Notes: a model not told the origin generated them from the sequence alone. Shown: positions 11,101 through 24,347, counted from the first letter of the stretch. The stretch: DNA of 64,000 nucleotides from Uranotaenia lowii (GCF_029784155.1 NC_073692.1:236548503-236612502), one strand, 5' to 3'. Program-made: numbers and translations.

Positions 11101-14100
11101 CTTAGGAATGTAGATATCACCGAAATGAAGTGCCGGGGTTCTAAATAATCATTGCCTTAAATGATGTGATTAGCTTCAGCTAGTGCTAGCTAGTGGAAAT
11201 GAGTGTATAAACTCATTTAGAAGTCATTACATACGCATTCTGATCTGTTTAGTTTTAAAGCTTTGAACAATACCTAAGAAAGGTTGAAATACGAAACAGA
11301 AAAATTTATGCATGATTTAAATGAGTAATACATTAATTTGGAAATTGGATTGTACAATAAATAAATAATCGTCCAGTTTGTATATTTACGGTTGAGTTTT
11401 TACGTCTTCAGAGAAATTGGGAAAATTCAGGAACTATTTTCACCAAAAAATCAATAAATTTAAAATCAAATACTCATACAATGCGTTTTTATCAAAGATT
11501 TTTTTTAGAATAACAGAAAAAAAACATCATCTATCTCGAAATCCAAACTTGTACTTTGATTTTTAATTTACCAATGAATCAGATCCAATATTTAAATCTA
11601 GAGTGGGAATAAATCATTGTATTGGGATTCTGCATGGACTTCAATTCATTTATAAAAACATATAAATATATAATAATACAGTTCATAAAACAAATTCACG
11701 GTGATTTCTCCTCTTAAATATAATAATACAGTTTCAGAAACAGTGAACAGTTATCAAAATACATTTTGGGATTGAGAAATAAGTTTCAGTGAAAGTTCAG
11801 TATGCTAAGTCGACATTTTTAAAAGTAATTCAGTATAAAACTATAAAATTTTGGATTTTTTTTTATTCTTGAACATTTTAAATTTTTGAAATTTCTAAAC
11901 GTCATGTATATTTTTCAATGAGAAGTGACGATTTTTTGACCAGTTTTTCCTAAATTTTCCAATTGACTGCTTCATAATTCCTTATCAACTATGCATAATA
12001 TTTAAGCATATTAAACTTTTTTCAACATACACTTAAAAAATCTATTTATATTTGAAGCATACGATTTCAAAGTAATTGATGATGAGGACCTATAATCGAT
12101 CTCATGACACCTATGGCTCGAACATTCTTCAGTAACTCTGGTTGTGAACTCACCAGCACAGAGAACAGAGTTCGGGCTGGAACTTAAACCGTGTGTAAAA
12201 ATACCAACCGCAGTTTCAAATCAAAATCGTAGGTTGCCAAACATATATTAGATGTCGCTCAGAGTACACATATTTTTTTCATTTTTTAGACACGTTCAGA
12301 AATTTATATTTATAGCTCATATCAAAGCAGGCCAGTGTTATATATGGCACAGTTACACATTTTTGTGAGAACAAATTTCTAATTTCTTTATCGAATTGCA
12401 TCATGATTTCAAAAAATGCATATCTTATTTCAATCTCACTTTTTTCGCTATCTCTCAGTATTGGCCCCATATTGTTCAATCAATGTTGTGGCTGGATTGG
12501 AAGTTGAATTTCGAGCTTTGCAGTCGCAATTCTCCGTATAAACAAGTTAAGTTGATTATTTGTGCTGGGTTTTTACTATCAGTAAACATAAATATTACAT
12601 TTTAAATTCTAAAAATATTGATAAAATGTTGGTGATTCCAAATGGACAAAAACTCATGCAGTCAGTGTATTTTGCTTTAAATTTTCGGTTATAGATAATT
12701 ATATGGTATTTATATGTAGTGATCAACATTTGTTGTTAGCTATACGTGAGCCAGTAATTTATCACTACATCAATTATTACAAAAACCCAGGTTTAGTTTA
12801 AACCATCTCATTGATTGATTATGATAAATTATTTTTTGATACTGCATGGTTTTAAAAAATAGGAAAATAAAACAGTTCTCTTATAAAGTTTAAATATCTT
12901 TACCCAGGCTTACTGTACTTAGACTATCAGCACAGCAAGTTTAACGATACACATTAGTGAAATTTCTGTGAAAATAACAAAATCATTACAGTTACTTACT
13001 CCAAAAGGTGTTTTGGGCGTACTTCATTGAATAAAACTGTAGTAAAGCAACCGTAGTTGAATTAAAAGCAATCTTTCTATTGCTATTATGCCTCCATTGC
13101 TCAAAATGTGAACAGCACAATTTAAGAGCTTAACTTTTATTTTGACTGGACAATTGCAAAACTGACTTTTATTTAACAGGCATACTCAAAACTAAGTTCG
13201 ACAACCGAACTCCAATTTGAACTTTTTTTATTCCTTTATTTGCAGCATCCCAAAATGCAGTTCGGCAAAAATGGCACAAATGAGATTACGTTTCAAACCA
13301 TCGCAAGAAGAAAAATTGAATTCAACTTAAATTTCATAGAATCAAACTATGTTTTGAAACACATGCACGGTCAAACTCAATTTTGAGTACCAAAAAAGCA
13401 GCGTGCAGCAAACAATTGTTTAATTTTTCACACGCTGACATTTTTTTACACATTAAAATCGATATTAGCTGACCCTACATCATGGAGGTGGCGCGAAATC
13501 AGGTCAACTTTAACGGTTTTAAAATAGCCGACAATTCAAATTCTTACACAAGGATTCGACGTAGTTTAGTTCGAGGCCCGATGTCTGTTCTTTGTAGTTA
13601 GTTTCATCCCACTGATTGTGATAAATAGCAATTATGGCTCAATAATGAAAAAAACTCGTTGAATTGAAAGACCTTACAATAATAATAATGCGATCATTCA
13701 AACTTCTATTTTTTAAAACATCACTTAGAACATTGTTTGATCCATCGGCTATATTTCTGTTCAGTAAAAACTTTTTCCACCACAACGTTCGTAATCGAGT
13801 AAAGGCGGGTGTACAATAGTCCGTTGGGCGTCGCGTCGCGTTGACATTTCATTTTGAGGTTATCATTTTCCGTTTTAGCCATCACATGATTTTATTTCAT
13901 TTTATTTCGATTTGTTGCTGTATTGTTAAACATTTTATTTACGTAATGTAATTAAGCTTGAAATGTCCAGAGAACAAATCAAAAATAGATTTAAGTTAGC
14001 TTATTCTAAAAAAAAAATGTTAAGACTAGTAAAGATAGGCTGAAGCACAGGATCCAATAAATAAATAAAATTCCGCAGACGTTGCTAGTACCACAAATGG
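11101..14100. other. Long AT-rich stretch, nothing assigned
   Basis: I see no gene. A local direct duplication of AATATAATAATACAGTT occurs near 11670 and 11717. Frames at 12279-12605 are short and without motifs. A GC-richer patch lies around 13800-13860. Confidence 0.4.
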
Positions 14101-15019
14101 TAGGGGAAAGGTTTCCTAAATGGGCCTATCGGGTTAAATGACCCTACGGCTGTTTGATGAAATGGCTGACTAGACAGCTTATCTGACCAATCCATTTTGA
14201 GGGTGATACGCTTGGAACATAAGGCAAGAAAGAGTTTTATGAATTTTCAAACTCAAAAAAATTTAAAAAATCATACAAGGTTTTGATACATTTTGATGTA
14301 ATATTTCGACTTTTAAAAATTATACGTAAAGAAGCTTAAAACAAAAACTAGGATGGTTTTTGTTTCTTACTCAAATGAACTTAAGAAATTATACATATTT
14401 CAGCTTTTGTGGATGTTCAAAAATGATTATATAGTGGAATAAAAGAGTGTTTTTGTATGCCCCCATCATGTTTGTAAAATGCCTCCATCCTCAAATAACA
14501 GGTTAAATATAATAAATAAATGATTTTTATCATTGAACCTTCAAATTTTAGCTCTGAATAACATCTTAAGAGAGAATTGAAGATCTAAAAACAGATTTGA
14601 TAAAGTTTTTCTCATGGATGAACTGCCTCCATAGTATGGCAACCCTAACTTTTGTTTTATTCCATAAAATTATAATATACAAAGATTTTTATTAAAACTT
14701 CAGCTTTGTCGTACGGAAATTATTAATTTCTAGCAGTTTCAATGAAATTATACAGAAATATTGCCAAAAAACAGAAATTTTGTTCAAAACATAAATAGGC
14801 CCATTTAGCCCGCACGGTTTGAGGTTCGGCATTTTAGACAACACTTATAATAAAATCATTTTCTTAGAAACAGAAGAAAATTTCAACATAAGAATTACTC
14901 CAATGCAAAGAAAACAGATGCCTGCACACGTGTATATAGTTTTTGTACATATATTCGATGAGATATTTGATTAAATCAGTGTTCTGCTTAATAGGCGCAT
15001 ATAGCCCGCTCCTCCCCTA
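14101..15019. mobile_element. Possible TIR element, TA-flanked
   Basis: The left end reads TA, GGGGAAAGG and then GGGCCTAT. The right end, reverse-complemented, reads TA, GGGGAGGAGCGGGC and then GCGCCTAT. The inverted similarity is interrupted but covers the outer 30 bases. An additional internal GGCCCATTTAGCCCG lies near 14800. No coding sequence is visible. The weak ends keep confidence low. Confidence 0.4.
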
Positions 15020-16853
15020 CGGGTTGTGATTAAGTTCCACTGCGCTGGGCGGCGATAAACCGCATTTCTGCCGTACCTTATAAATTTTTACAATTTCAAC
15101 AATTTTAAATTCCACTCGCAAGAACTTGACACAATTTTAAAGGTTTTTAAACTTGAGTAGGAAAAATCAGCCATTTTTTCGAACTTCGATGGTCTATTTT
15201 GTATAAAAATTAGTCGAAAATCCAACTTTTTTGTACCGATCTTGAAGAGCAAGAATCCTTCCAGAATAACATGTTTTCAAAGTGGAAAATTTCCAGCAAA
15301 TTCTCCAAATTATCAACAAAATAGGCTAACTTCCTAGTAAATTAACAGATTTTTCGTAATTGTGACGACACAGTCTGCACCAATGCTAAAGCAGGGCTGC
15401 CTTGGCACTACCTTCTTGAAATATTCCTTGGTGGCAGCCTTTAAATTTAAAGCATGAAGGTGATGCATAAACTCAGGAGCAAAAAAAATAAAAAGTATTG
15501 ACCGTACCTTCTTTGTGAGGATTCAGACAAAAACTTAATAAACATAACTTTCACTTTATTGGAATCCGTTGTGTGACCTTTTTGAATGTACTTCAGGCTA
15601 ATACTTTTTTGAAAAAAAATCGGAGTAAAATTGATTTAAATCTCTCTTAGTTTATTGATTTCTAGTATGAACAGAACCGCCTAGCATTATATGTGAGTGA
15701 CACCTCCCTAGTTACAATTTAGCACCCATAATTGCATAGGGCTATTAAGCCATTCTGCGGAACCACTCACATCTGACTACATCTAATAGACATGAAGGCT
15801 TGAGCAAACTGCATCGCAAATGTCACAAACCCTGCATCGGCAAGGTGGGTAACTAACATTGTGTTCGGTCGATAAAATACGCCCATTAACAAAGTGTAAA
15901 CTGTATCCCCCGATCTGTATCTGATGGGTTCCAGTTCGCTCAACGTTTCAAACGGCCGGCAGGCCCCAGGATAAAAAGCGGGATGCTGGATGGATTTTTT
16001 TTATGTTGGTACCATTTTAACTTCTTTCTAACGAGCGAAGGCCCGGGCAATCAGATCAGAATCCGGCAAGCCAACCGGGTTGACTTGCTGACTGACTGAC
16101 TGACTGACTCGGACTGTCAGATCGACTGAGAGTGAGCATTAAAATGGCCCTTCCGGGCTGGTTGTTGTTTTTGTAAAAACACGATCCGGTGGCCATCAGT
16201 GTGTGTTGCTGTTGTTGTTTTAGCAGATATGATATTCCCGTTTTGGTTTAGAGCCTTTTTTCTTGCTCGGTATACAATGTTGCATCCTCCTTCCTTTGAA
16301 ACCGACACAATTTAAAACCTGGAACTGGTCCAGCTATTTTGACAAATCTGTATAATTTTACTTGATTGCTGCCCATCAGCAGCTATTCTACGGGCTGTTT
16401 GCACACATTTCGAGCAGCTTGTCATACTTTTGCGGAACCTTCCCAACGAGATCAAGATCCCCTGTTCAGGAATAATAATTTGAGGACTCTTGTTCGAGGA
16501 AGCGCAAACGAAGCAGAAGAATAAAAGTCAGTTCTGACTGACTTTATGCTGAGCTTAAGGCGAAAGGACTGTTTATTTCTGGAAGGTCATGAAAGAACCA
16601 TTATACGGAAGCTCTGGGCAATTAGGTTGGACAAACCGGTAGTTGGCATCGTTATCAAAGTTTTCAGATCCTTTTCAATTATTCATCGTCATAATCATAT
16701 ATGGGCGTTGAAAATAATATTCCAAATCGAAACGAGAAGTAGATAAAAGTTCAGACGATCCATGAGGAACTTGAATCTGAATATAAAATTTAAAAGCTAG
16801 AATGAAAATAATAAGCCTTGTATTCTAGAATTTGAAACAAAACCAACTTTAAA
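15020..16853. other. Non-coding stretch with a GC-richer patch
   Basis: No gene recognised. From about 15720 to 16520 the base composition is less AT-rich than the surroundings and there is a short (GACT)n run near 16088-16110. It could be older single-copy or regulatory DNA, but nothing proves it. Confidence 0.35.
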
Positions 16854-16968
16854 GCATTTGCAACTGTATGTCAACATTGCAATTGGCAGACAGTTATTGA
16901 AAAACTTAAAAGGTACAACTGTGCTCGATGAACTCGCGAACATCGTTTCATGAGGAAACTGACTTGCC
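16854..16968 (-). mobile_element. Damaged copy of the tRNA-headed SINE
   Basis: This aligns with the intact SINE at 51606-51796. Shared words include GTTATTGAAAAACTTA, GGTACAACTGTG and, on the head side, AACTCGCG and GACTTGCC. The copy lacks about 16 bp around the B box and the tail end is lost. It lies just before the 13-bp satellite. Confidence 0.7.
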
Positions 16969-16983
16969 TTCTAAAAATCCTTG

Positions 16984-18404
16984 AAATCTCAATCTGAAAT
17001 CTGAAATCTGAATCTGAAATCTGAATCTGAAGTCTGAAATCTGAAATCTGAAATCTGAATCTGAAATCTGAATCTAAACTTAAATTCTGAATCTGAAATC
17101 TGAATCTGAAATCTGAATCTGAAATCTGAATCTGAAATCTGAATCTGAAATCTGAATCTGAAATCTGAATCTGAAATCTGAATCTGAAATCTGAATCTGA
17201 AATCTGAATCTGAAATCTGAATCTGAAATCTGAATCTGAAATCTGAATCTGAAATCTGAATCTGGAATCTGAATCTGAAATCTGAATCTGAAATCTGAAT
17301 CTGAAATCTGAATCTGAAATCTGAATCTGAAATCTGAATCTGAAATCTGAATCTGAAATCTGAATCTGAAATCTGAATCTGAAATCTGAATCTGAAATCT
17401 GAATCTGAAATCTGAATCTGAAATCTGAATCTGAAATCTGAATCTGAAATCTGAATCTGAAATCTGAATCTGAAATCTGAATCTGAAATCTGAATTTGAA
17501 ATCTGAATCTGAAATCTGAATCTGAAATCTGAATCTGAAATCTGAATCTGAAATCTGAATCTGAAATCTGAATCTGAAATCTGAATCTGAAATCTGAATC
17601 TGAAATCTGAATCTGAAATCTGAATCTGAAATCTGAAATCTGAATCTGAAATCTGAATCTGAAATCTGAATCTGAAATCTGAATCTGAAATCTGAATCTG
17701 AAATCTGAATCTGAAATCTGAATCTGAAATCTGAATCTGAAATCTGAATCTGAAATCTGAATCTGAAATCTGAATCTGAAATCTGAATCTGAATCTGAAA
17801 TCTGAATCTGAAATCTGAATCTGAAATCTGAATCTAAAATCTGAATCTGAAATCTGAATCTGAAATCTGAATCTGAAATCCGAATCTGAAATCTGAATCT
17901 GAAATCTGAATCTGAAATCTGAATCTGAAATCTGAATCTGAAATCTGAATCTGAAATCTGAATCTGAAATCTGAATCTGAAATCTGAATCTGAAATCTGA
18001 ATCTGAAATCTGAATCTGAAATCTGAATCTGAAAACTGAATCTGAAATCTGAATCTGAAATCTGAATCTGAAATCTGAATCTGAAATCTGAATCTGAAAT
18101 CTGAATCTGAAATCTGAATCTGAAATCTGAATCTGAAATCTGAATCTGAAATCTGAATCTGAAATCTGAATCTGAAATCTGAATCTGAAATCTGAATCTG
18201 AAATCTGAATCTGAAATCTGAATCTGAAATCTGAATCTGAAATCTGAATCTGAAATCTGAATCTGAAATCTGAATCTGAAATCTGAATCTGAAATCTGAA
18301 TCTGAAATCTGAATCTGAAATCTGAATCTGAAATCTGAATCTGAAATCTGAATCTGAAATCTGAATCTGAAATCTGAATCTGAAATCTGAATCTGAATCT
18401 GTAT
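16984..18404. repeat. 13-bp satellite, unit CTGAATCTGAAAT
   Basis: About 108 tandem copies of a 13-bp unit made of a 6-mer (CTGAAT) and a 7-mer (CTGAAAT), with very few changes. Phase slips occur where two 7-mers (about 17630) or two 6-mers (about 17787) stand together. The left edge (16985-17095) is more irregular. Because 13 is not a multiple of three and the minus strand of the unit lacks stops, it gives long overlapping minus-strand frames of a repeated 13-residue peptide. I consider these artefacts of the repeat. Confidence 0.97.
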
Positions 18405-18413
18405 TCTGAATAA

Positions 18414-20325
18414 GCAATGTGAGTCCAATTCTTTATTTTAATCTTAATGATAACTCTTTAAATGAACTTTTCGGCCAGAAATAAGTTTGTTGCTCTTGAA
18501 TCGAAATCTAAAACAAAGTGGAACCGGAATTCAAACGCTTGGAATAAAATGTACAATTGTTGGGTAAATTTATGCACAAAATATTCAGATTTGTTCAATG
18601 CACCCAATAGATAGAAAGACTTTAAATCGGGCTTCATTTTATAGATTTCGAGTTCAGCAGCACACGTCTGGATCCCGGAACTTTATGGGCCCTCGGTGTT
18701 GTGACTGTTTTACGGTGGGTGCCCGAAATGTCATCACCGGACTGGACCAGATGACAGTCAGCTAGTGTCCTCCGTTAAGTAAGCTAGCAGAATGTCCGCC
18801 CGGTCTAGCTCGGTGATTCGCTCTCGGAATCGATTTGTGGCCGATGCCGGGTGGAATAAAAATCCCATAAAACTGGCACTTAAATCGGATGGAACTGGAA
18901 TGGGTTGATACTTCGGTACATGTCAGGATTTGAACCAATATAGGGGGGATGATGTGAGGTCGTACCCAGCCAGAGAGCTCACTGACTGGAATGCGCTCTT
19001 GCCAAGTGCTACTTTTATAGAGTGCAAATGAAACCTAATGCTTCTGCTGACTGAACGTTAGCCGAGAAGTTATGCTTCGGTGATCAAAAACAAATGAAAT
19101 AAATTCTGGGATTCTACTCGTTCTTTCGTTTTGGGCAAAAAACAAATTGCCGTATAACGAGTTTCTAGTTTTTCAAACGTTCAACGAAATTGAAGAAAAA
19201 ACGTCTTCAATATTGTCTGATCTACTTAAATTTAATTCCAAGCCTTTGATTCAAGAATTCAAGCTTCTGTTTTTTCGCGGAAACGCAAATGTGTGACCTT
19301 CTCACGCGAATGAAAGGATTCGATTCATAAGAATATATTCTCGAACTCGTGACATTCATCGGCATTACCCAGACTTTGCATCACAAAGACATAATTGATG
19401 GACAAATAAATTTACCAGATGCTTGGCTCTTTTCCATGCAACAATGTTGCGACCCTTCGCTGACTGCTCTCACTCAGCTTCTAATCGGTAGATATTTTCA
19501 CCGCAAAAAGGGGATCAACAATGGAGAATGTGTGTGAGAGCATTAAATTACCGGATTTCATTAAGGTTTTCTCCTGGTTGATGACCTTGAGTATTCGTCA
19601 GTCATTTATAGAGCTATGATGAATGGCCAATTATTGAAAAAAGAAATACAAAGATATCATTAGGAAATAATAATACCCTTCCAACGATCAAAACCTCCAT
19701 TGACTCCTCCAGAGAGAAAGATCAAAACTGCACCAAAGCGTTCTTCTTTCGTAAACGGTTTGCGCAGAAAAAAAACCACCAACTCAACTCATCAGGCGAC
19801 AGATTATTTCGAAATTTATTCGCAATTGAACCAGGATAATGATGTCCATCAATTACGCGCCCATTCGTTGTTTGTTGTGTTTGTCCGTTTACGTTTATTC
19901 GTTCAGCGATCTTGCAGCAGAAGGAATTCGCCATACCTATCGTTGAACAGATTTAAGTTCGCACAGTCCGACACCGAAGAAGAATTGCCCCATAAATTAA
20001 TATTGTTGTAGCACGAGCAGGCGAATTATTGCTACTAGAAATGGTCACCGAGCTACCGGTTAGACCAGGGCTGGCACTAGGGGTCGGATGTATGCGAAAT
20101 AACTAAACAAAGTTTTAACACTTACTTGAACCGAAAAGTATTCATTATACATAAACACTGAATACACGTTTAAGACGATCGGGATTGCGACAATAGGCGT
20201 ATGTCATGGCCGTAGCAACGGGGGAGTTTTGAGAGTTACCCCATGAAGGTTCATGAACGTCTCATGAGATGTTCTACTGAAAATTCTTAATCAAAATTTG
20301 TGATTCGAAAATTATAATATGAGTT
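18414..20325. other. Non-coding stretch, nothing assigned
   Basis: A GC-richer patch at about 18650-19000 interrupts AT-rich sequence. A 103-codon plus-strand frame at 19700-20011 has no recognised motif and overlaps a minus-strand frame of similar length, so I do not call it. Confidence 0.35.
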
Positions 20326-20838
20326 CCCGATCAGAAGAGCATATCAAAATCGTTACTCAAACCAATCTCAGCGAGATATTTATATCTGATCCAGTTATAG
20401 TTTTGATATGAGATTTGTTGTTTAGGTTTTTTTCAAAATGGCTGCCTGTCTTTGCGCACTTGAAGAACGTCCCTAAACAAGCAGCCTGCATCGGCCTATG
20501 AAGTATAAGTAGGAAAATAAACATCCACTTCCTAACAAGCTCAGGTAGAGCAGTAGGCAAAGACACGCAGCTGGTAGAATGGGATGGGATTGGAAAAGTG
20601 ATGAGTTCGATTCTCATAAGATTTGTAGTCAATATATACTATCTCTGACTGAGTTATAATTTTGTTTAAATTATTACAGCGGTTGATATTATTTGATTAT
20701 GGTTGTGTGAACTTGTTGATATAATTTGAAATTTTTTGACATCTTACGAGTACTAAATTATAACTCACCCAGTTAGGAAAAAATTGAATATCAAAATATC
20801 TCATCTTGAAATAATTTGGTTTTTCTCTTCTAATCGGG
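20326..20838. mobile_element. TIR element with CCCGATNAGAAGAG ends
   Basis: The left end CCCGATCAGAAGAG (20326-) is the reverse complement, with one change, of the right end CTCTTCTAATCGGG (to 20838). The right 110 bp are repeated at 52606-52724 with the same end, CTCTTCCGGTCGGG, which supports a dispersed family. ATATCAAAAT-type words recur next to both ends. A tRNA-like segment lies inside and is listed separately. Confidence 0.6.
20537..20622 (+). other. tRNA-like segment inside a TIR element
   Basis: An A-box-like AGCTCAGGTAGAGCAG (20539-) and a B-box-like GAGTTCGATTCTC (20603-20615) are spaced as in a tRNA-derived promoter, though wider than in a normal tRNA. It may be an embedded SINE head. 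Confidence 0.4.
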
Positions 20839-21975
20839 TTCACATTCAAGATAAAAGCCTCAAAAACTCATCTCAGACAAGAATTTCGATACAAGTTTTC
20901 AAAATTTTCTCACTTGTTAAACGGTTAACATCAACTAAAACGCTTAATGCCAATGATTTATTTTAGATACGAGGCTACAATTATTATAGATGTTTTATGT
21001 GATTTCAAATGTGTTTAGTACGGCTAGTAGTCTATAATCTCAATGTAATTTTATCACTGGGTTTCCCAAGTAACACAGATTGAGCCAACTGGCTGTTTTG
21101 AGTTTTATGATTGTTTTATGAAGACTTTTCCATTGAGTCCAATTTTTAAAACTGTTTTATTGTAACATAGGAAATGCTTCATTTATTGTGTGTTTTAAAA
21201 AAGTTCTGGAAGTTTTGCTAAAACTTGATTAAACTCTATTTTAAGAGTGTTGTAAAAAAAGTTGCAAAAGTATTGCATAAAACATATACTTTCCTGTTTT
21301 CATTAGGGCTTTGGTACCATTTTCAATAAAGCATTCAATGCTCTTTTAAAACTAGCGTTCAAGCCAAGTTGAAAAACTGTTTTATTGGAACAGAGGATAT
21401 AGGCATGATAAAACTAAGTGACAGATGATTTGAATATCGAGAAGAACGTACATATAAACGCTTAAAATTTTTTTACCTCTTTTTGAGATAGCAAAACCTG
21501 TTTTGAAAGGATTTTGAGTGATGGCGTCACAACCATCCGGAGTGAAGCACCTTTCACTAATAGCCACCTTGGCACTTGCCGTCCATCAGAATTCGAATCA
21601 CGAAGTGTGATCAAAGTAACCGCAGGTCTGACAAACGAAAAACCAGAAGTAGAGCAAGTGTGCAAGTGAATTATGTGCCGAGGTAAAATTGTGAATCGTT
21701 TAAGCAAATATTGTCTGTAAATTCTAGTTTCCTAATTTGGTCAGTTAGATTAGCTACAAGCAGTTGTAAGTGGTATGCACATTCTCTAAACCATAACCGT
21801 TATATGTACTACCAATCAGGTAAATTTAAACAGTAGCATAGTTCCAATGTAACCTAACCTAAACTAATCTTCCCAGCTCACGTGCTGCACGAAGCATACA
21901 AAACACGTGCTACCAAAGTTGCGAACACAGATAAGGCAGAAGGAAACTAAACGTAAGTCATTTATTTAACTAAAC
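20839..21975. other. AT-rich stretch with recurrent AAAACTGTTTTATT words
   Basis: Between 21090 and 21400, AAAACTGTTTTATTG and relatives (GAGTTTTATGATTGTTTTATG, TTGATTAAACTC) recur, resembling the subterminal word arrays of the TA elements in this window. I could not define ends. No coding sequence was recognised. Confidence 0.35.
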
Positions 21976-21977
21976 TA

Positions 21978-22444
21978 CAGGGTGGGGTAGAATGGACTCC
22001 CTAGTTTCAATCAGCCGCTGAAGAGCGCGCGCGCGGGATAGCGGAGTCGGAGTGATTTCATGTGGTAGGGGGAAAGACGCCATTTTTATTAGTCACCATG
22101 CCGTGCACTGGCAAGCATCGTGGTTTTGAAGTCGAAACGTTCTTCAAAAATAAGGATAGTGTGGAGGCTATCCACAGTGCATTTCGTATACGATTTGGTT
22201 TGAATCGTCATGATAGTGTTCCTGATGCTAAAAACCAAAAGGAAATGGATCACACACAAGTGCGACAGAATGTGAATATGTGCATCGCTCGTCAAAGCCG
22301 TCACCTGGACGATATCGTTTTTAAAACTTAATAAAAAAATGGTATTACATGTAGAATTCAGAATTTAAAAGCTTTTTTAATAATATTATGTGGTTTTTAT
22401 ACAGTTAACCGATCAAATCAGGGAGTCCACTCTGCCCCACCCTG
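21978..22444 (+). mobile_element. Deletion derivative of a Tc1/mariner-type transposon
   Basis: Terminal inverted repeats of about 27 bp start CAGGGTGGGG and end CCCCACCCTG, flanked by TA on both sides (21976-21977 and 22445-22446). The left repeat reads GGTAGAATGGACTCCCT and the right, complemented, GGCAGAGTGGACTCCCT. The 467-bp body holds only a truncated transposase frame, so it is non-autonomous. Confidence 0.9.
22098..22331 (+). pseudogene. Internally deleted transposase remnant
   Basis: The frame starting MPCTGKHRGFEVETFF (ATG at 22098; an earlier in-frame start at 22062 is also possible) continues with SVEAIHSAFRIRFGLNRHDSVPD, typical of the N-terminal helix-turn-helix region of a family of insect mariner-related transposases. 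After only about 15 residues it changes to VRQNVNMCIARQSRHLDDIVFKT, which resembles the extreme C-terminus of such proteins. The catalytic core is therefore absent and the ends have been joined by an in-frame deletion. The peptide might still bind element ends, but that is inference. Confidence 0.7.
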
Positions 22445-22446
22445 TA

Positions 22447-23200
22447 TAAAAAACGTTTCGAACCAAAAATCATGAAGAAGAAGAAGAAGAAGAAATTCTT
22501 ATTTATTTATTGAGGAGTTTAACCACGCAGGGTCATTCTTCCTCTGAGTTTTAGCACTTAACTTAACTGAAAACCCAAAACAAAAAATAAAATTGAAACA
22601 TTATTTGGTCCACGTTTCGCTAGTTTCTACAAAAAAAAAACATAAAAAGCAAATACTAACACTGACTACGGTAAATCTTCTTAAAACGATGAAAATACGA
22701 ATCCTTATTATTTAGCTTTGAGGCCAGGTTTTCGATGACAGAAAATGATCTATTCCAAAACAGTCTGTGGTTATTTGATAACAATACATACTTGTTATTT
22801 AAAGATAAATGACCATCCTCATAGTCAAAAGGAAACAAAACAAATAGTTGCATGAATGCCTTTTGCCAAGCAAAAAATCGAAATGTTCTCATTTATTACG
22901 ACAAACTTCTCTTACTCAAAAATGGATAAATCCATCATGAGCTTGTATTCCATTTATAGAAACGTCAAACGAAGCTGTGATTCAAGCTGTCTTAAAACTC
23001 TTATAATACGTTAATTGAAATTGACATTTTTTGCAGTACTATTTTTTGTATAGGAAATTTGAATGAAAAAAAAAATATCATTTGAGCAAACTAATATGTT
23101 CCTGAAATTATTATTTTTTAAATAAAAAATGCTTGAAATGTGGTCAACCTTGATTTTCTTTGAGGCGCGCTTATGATTTAATGCTATTTCGTAGGAGAAA
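22447..23200. other. AT-rich stretch with an (AAG)n run
   Basis: A short (GAA)n microsatellite lies at about 22471-22494. No gene is recognised; the 78-codon minus-strand frame at 22656-22892 has no motif. Confidence 0.4.
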
Positions 23201-23206
23201 GTGGGG

Positions 23207-23591
23207 TATCATGGGTCATTTTTTTTTCTTTGCTTCATAACTTTTTTATTACAAAAGATGAAAAAATTGGAAACGTTTTTTACATTTTTAAGGTATCATT
23301 AGACATTTTTGTTACTTTTTAAATACATTAATTTCCCGAGTTCTGACTGTTTTAAAAAAAGTATTTTTTTTGGAATTTGAAAAATTTTGGGAAAAGGTGG
23401 ACCGCCAAATCCAAATTGACTAGTTAATGTTCAAAATTTATAAGTTGACTTAAAAATAAAATTTTATAATTCATTTAGTTATTTTGAAGCAATTTCAGAT
23501 GAGGAAAGAAAAAAGGGAATTGTAGGAAAAAACGTATTTTAAGTTCTGAATGTATATAAAAACACCAAAATATAGGTGGACCAAGATTCCC
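23207..23591. mobile_element. Possible TIR element with GTGGGG ends
   Basis: The left end GTGGGGTATCATGGGTCA and the complemented right end GTGGGGAATCTTGGTCCA agree at most positions. The body is AT-rich and non-coding. No clear target duplication was seen, so boundaries are approximate. Confidence 0.45.
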
Positions 23592-23784
23592 CACGAGCTA
23601 TGATTTGCAAATTGGTTGCGTTGGTGTGACTTATTGATGTTTCATCAAAATTCCTTCTCCACGTGGAAGAACATGACAAAACTAAGATCATAAGCGTATG
23701 AGCATATTTTTGTTATGTAATTTAGGTCTCCCATGGATGCAATTGGTGATTGTTTAATTATGTAAGTAAATTTTTCTAGGCTAG

Positions 23785-24333
23785 TTAGGCGGCATCCATA
23801 AATTACGTAACGCAAAAAATGCACTTTTTTGACCCCCTCCCCCCCGTATGTCACAAATCGTAACGCTTCGACGTACCCCCCTTCGAAAATTACGTAACGC
23901 TGATAATTACCCCCCCTCCCTCCCATCTTCTCATGTTTTTAAATACAGATTTTCTAAGATAAAAAAAATTAACATGATTTTTTTAAACGTTTTACAAAAC
24001 GGAATTTATATCTATCCAAATCGCTTCATAGTACTCATTGATGATAACTCTTTGATAAAATAAATTGAATGTCAGAATCTTTAAAGGGGAAAAGTTACAA
24101 ACCAGTTTCAATCATGTTGAAGCCTACAAATTTTAAGCAAATTATGGTAGGTTTATCATTCTGCGGCATGACATCAAAATAGCTGCGATTAAGTAAACTG
24201 AAATTTTTAAGGAAAAAATCGTTACGTAACGATGAGCATACCTCCCCCCCTCCCCTATGTCACAATTCGTAACGCTCGAGCTTACTCCCTCCCCCCCCTA
24301 GGAGCGTTACGTAATTTATGGATGCCCCCTTAA
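23785..24333. mobile_element. MITE with GGCATCCATAAATTACGTAACGC ends
   Basis: A 23-bp inverted repeat (core ATAAATTACGTAACGC) occurs at about 23790-23812 and 24303-24325. The outer bases are TTAG on the left and TTAA on the right, so a TTAA-type duplication is possible but not exact. Pyrimidine-rich runs (CCCCCTCCCC) lie inside both ends, repeated with GTATGTCACAAATCGTAACGC on the left and CTATGTCACAATTCGTAACGC on the right, extending the inverted-plus-direct structure. Short frames inside are not coding. Confidence 0.75.
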
Positions 24334-24347
24334 ATAAAAGAAGCATA

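Noticed and set aside
16989..18428. Minus-strand frames of 479 and 445 codons (repeated FRFRFQIQISDSD)
   Set aside because: They are readings of the 13-bp satellite, whose minus strand has no stop in any frame; length follows from the repeat.
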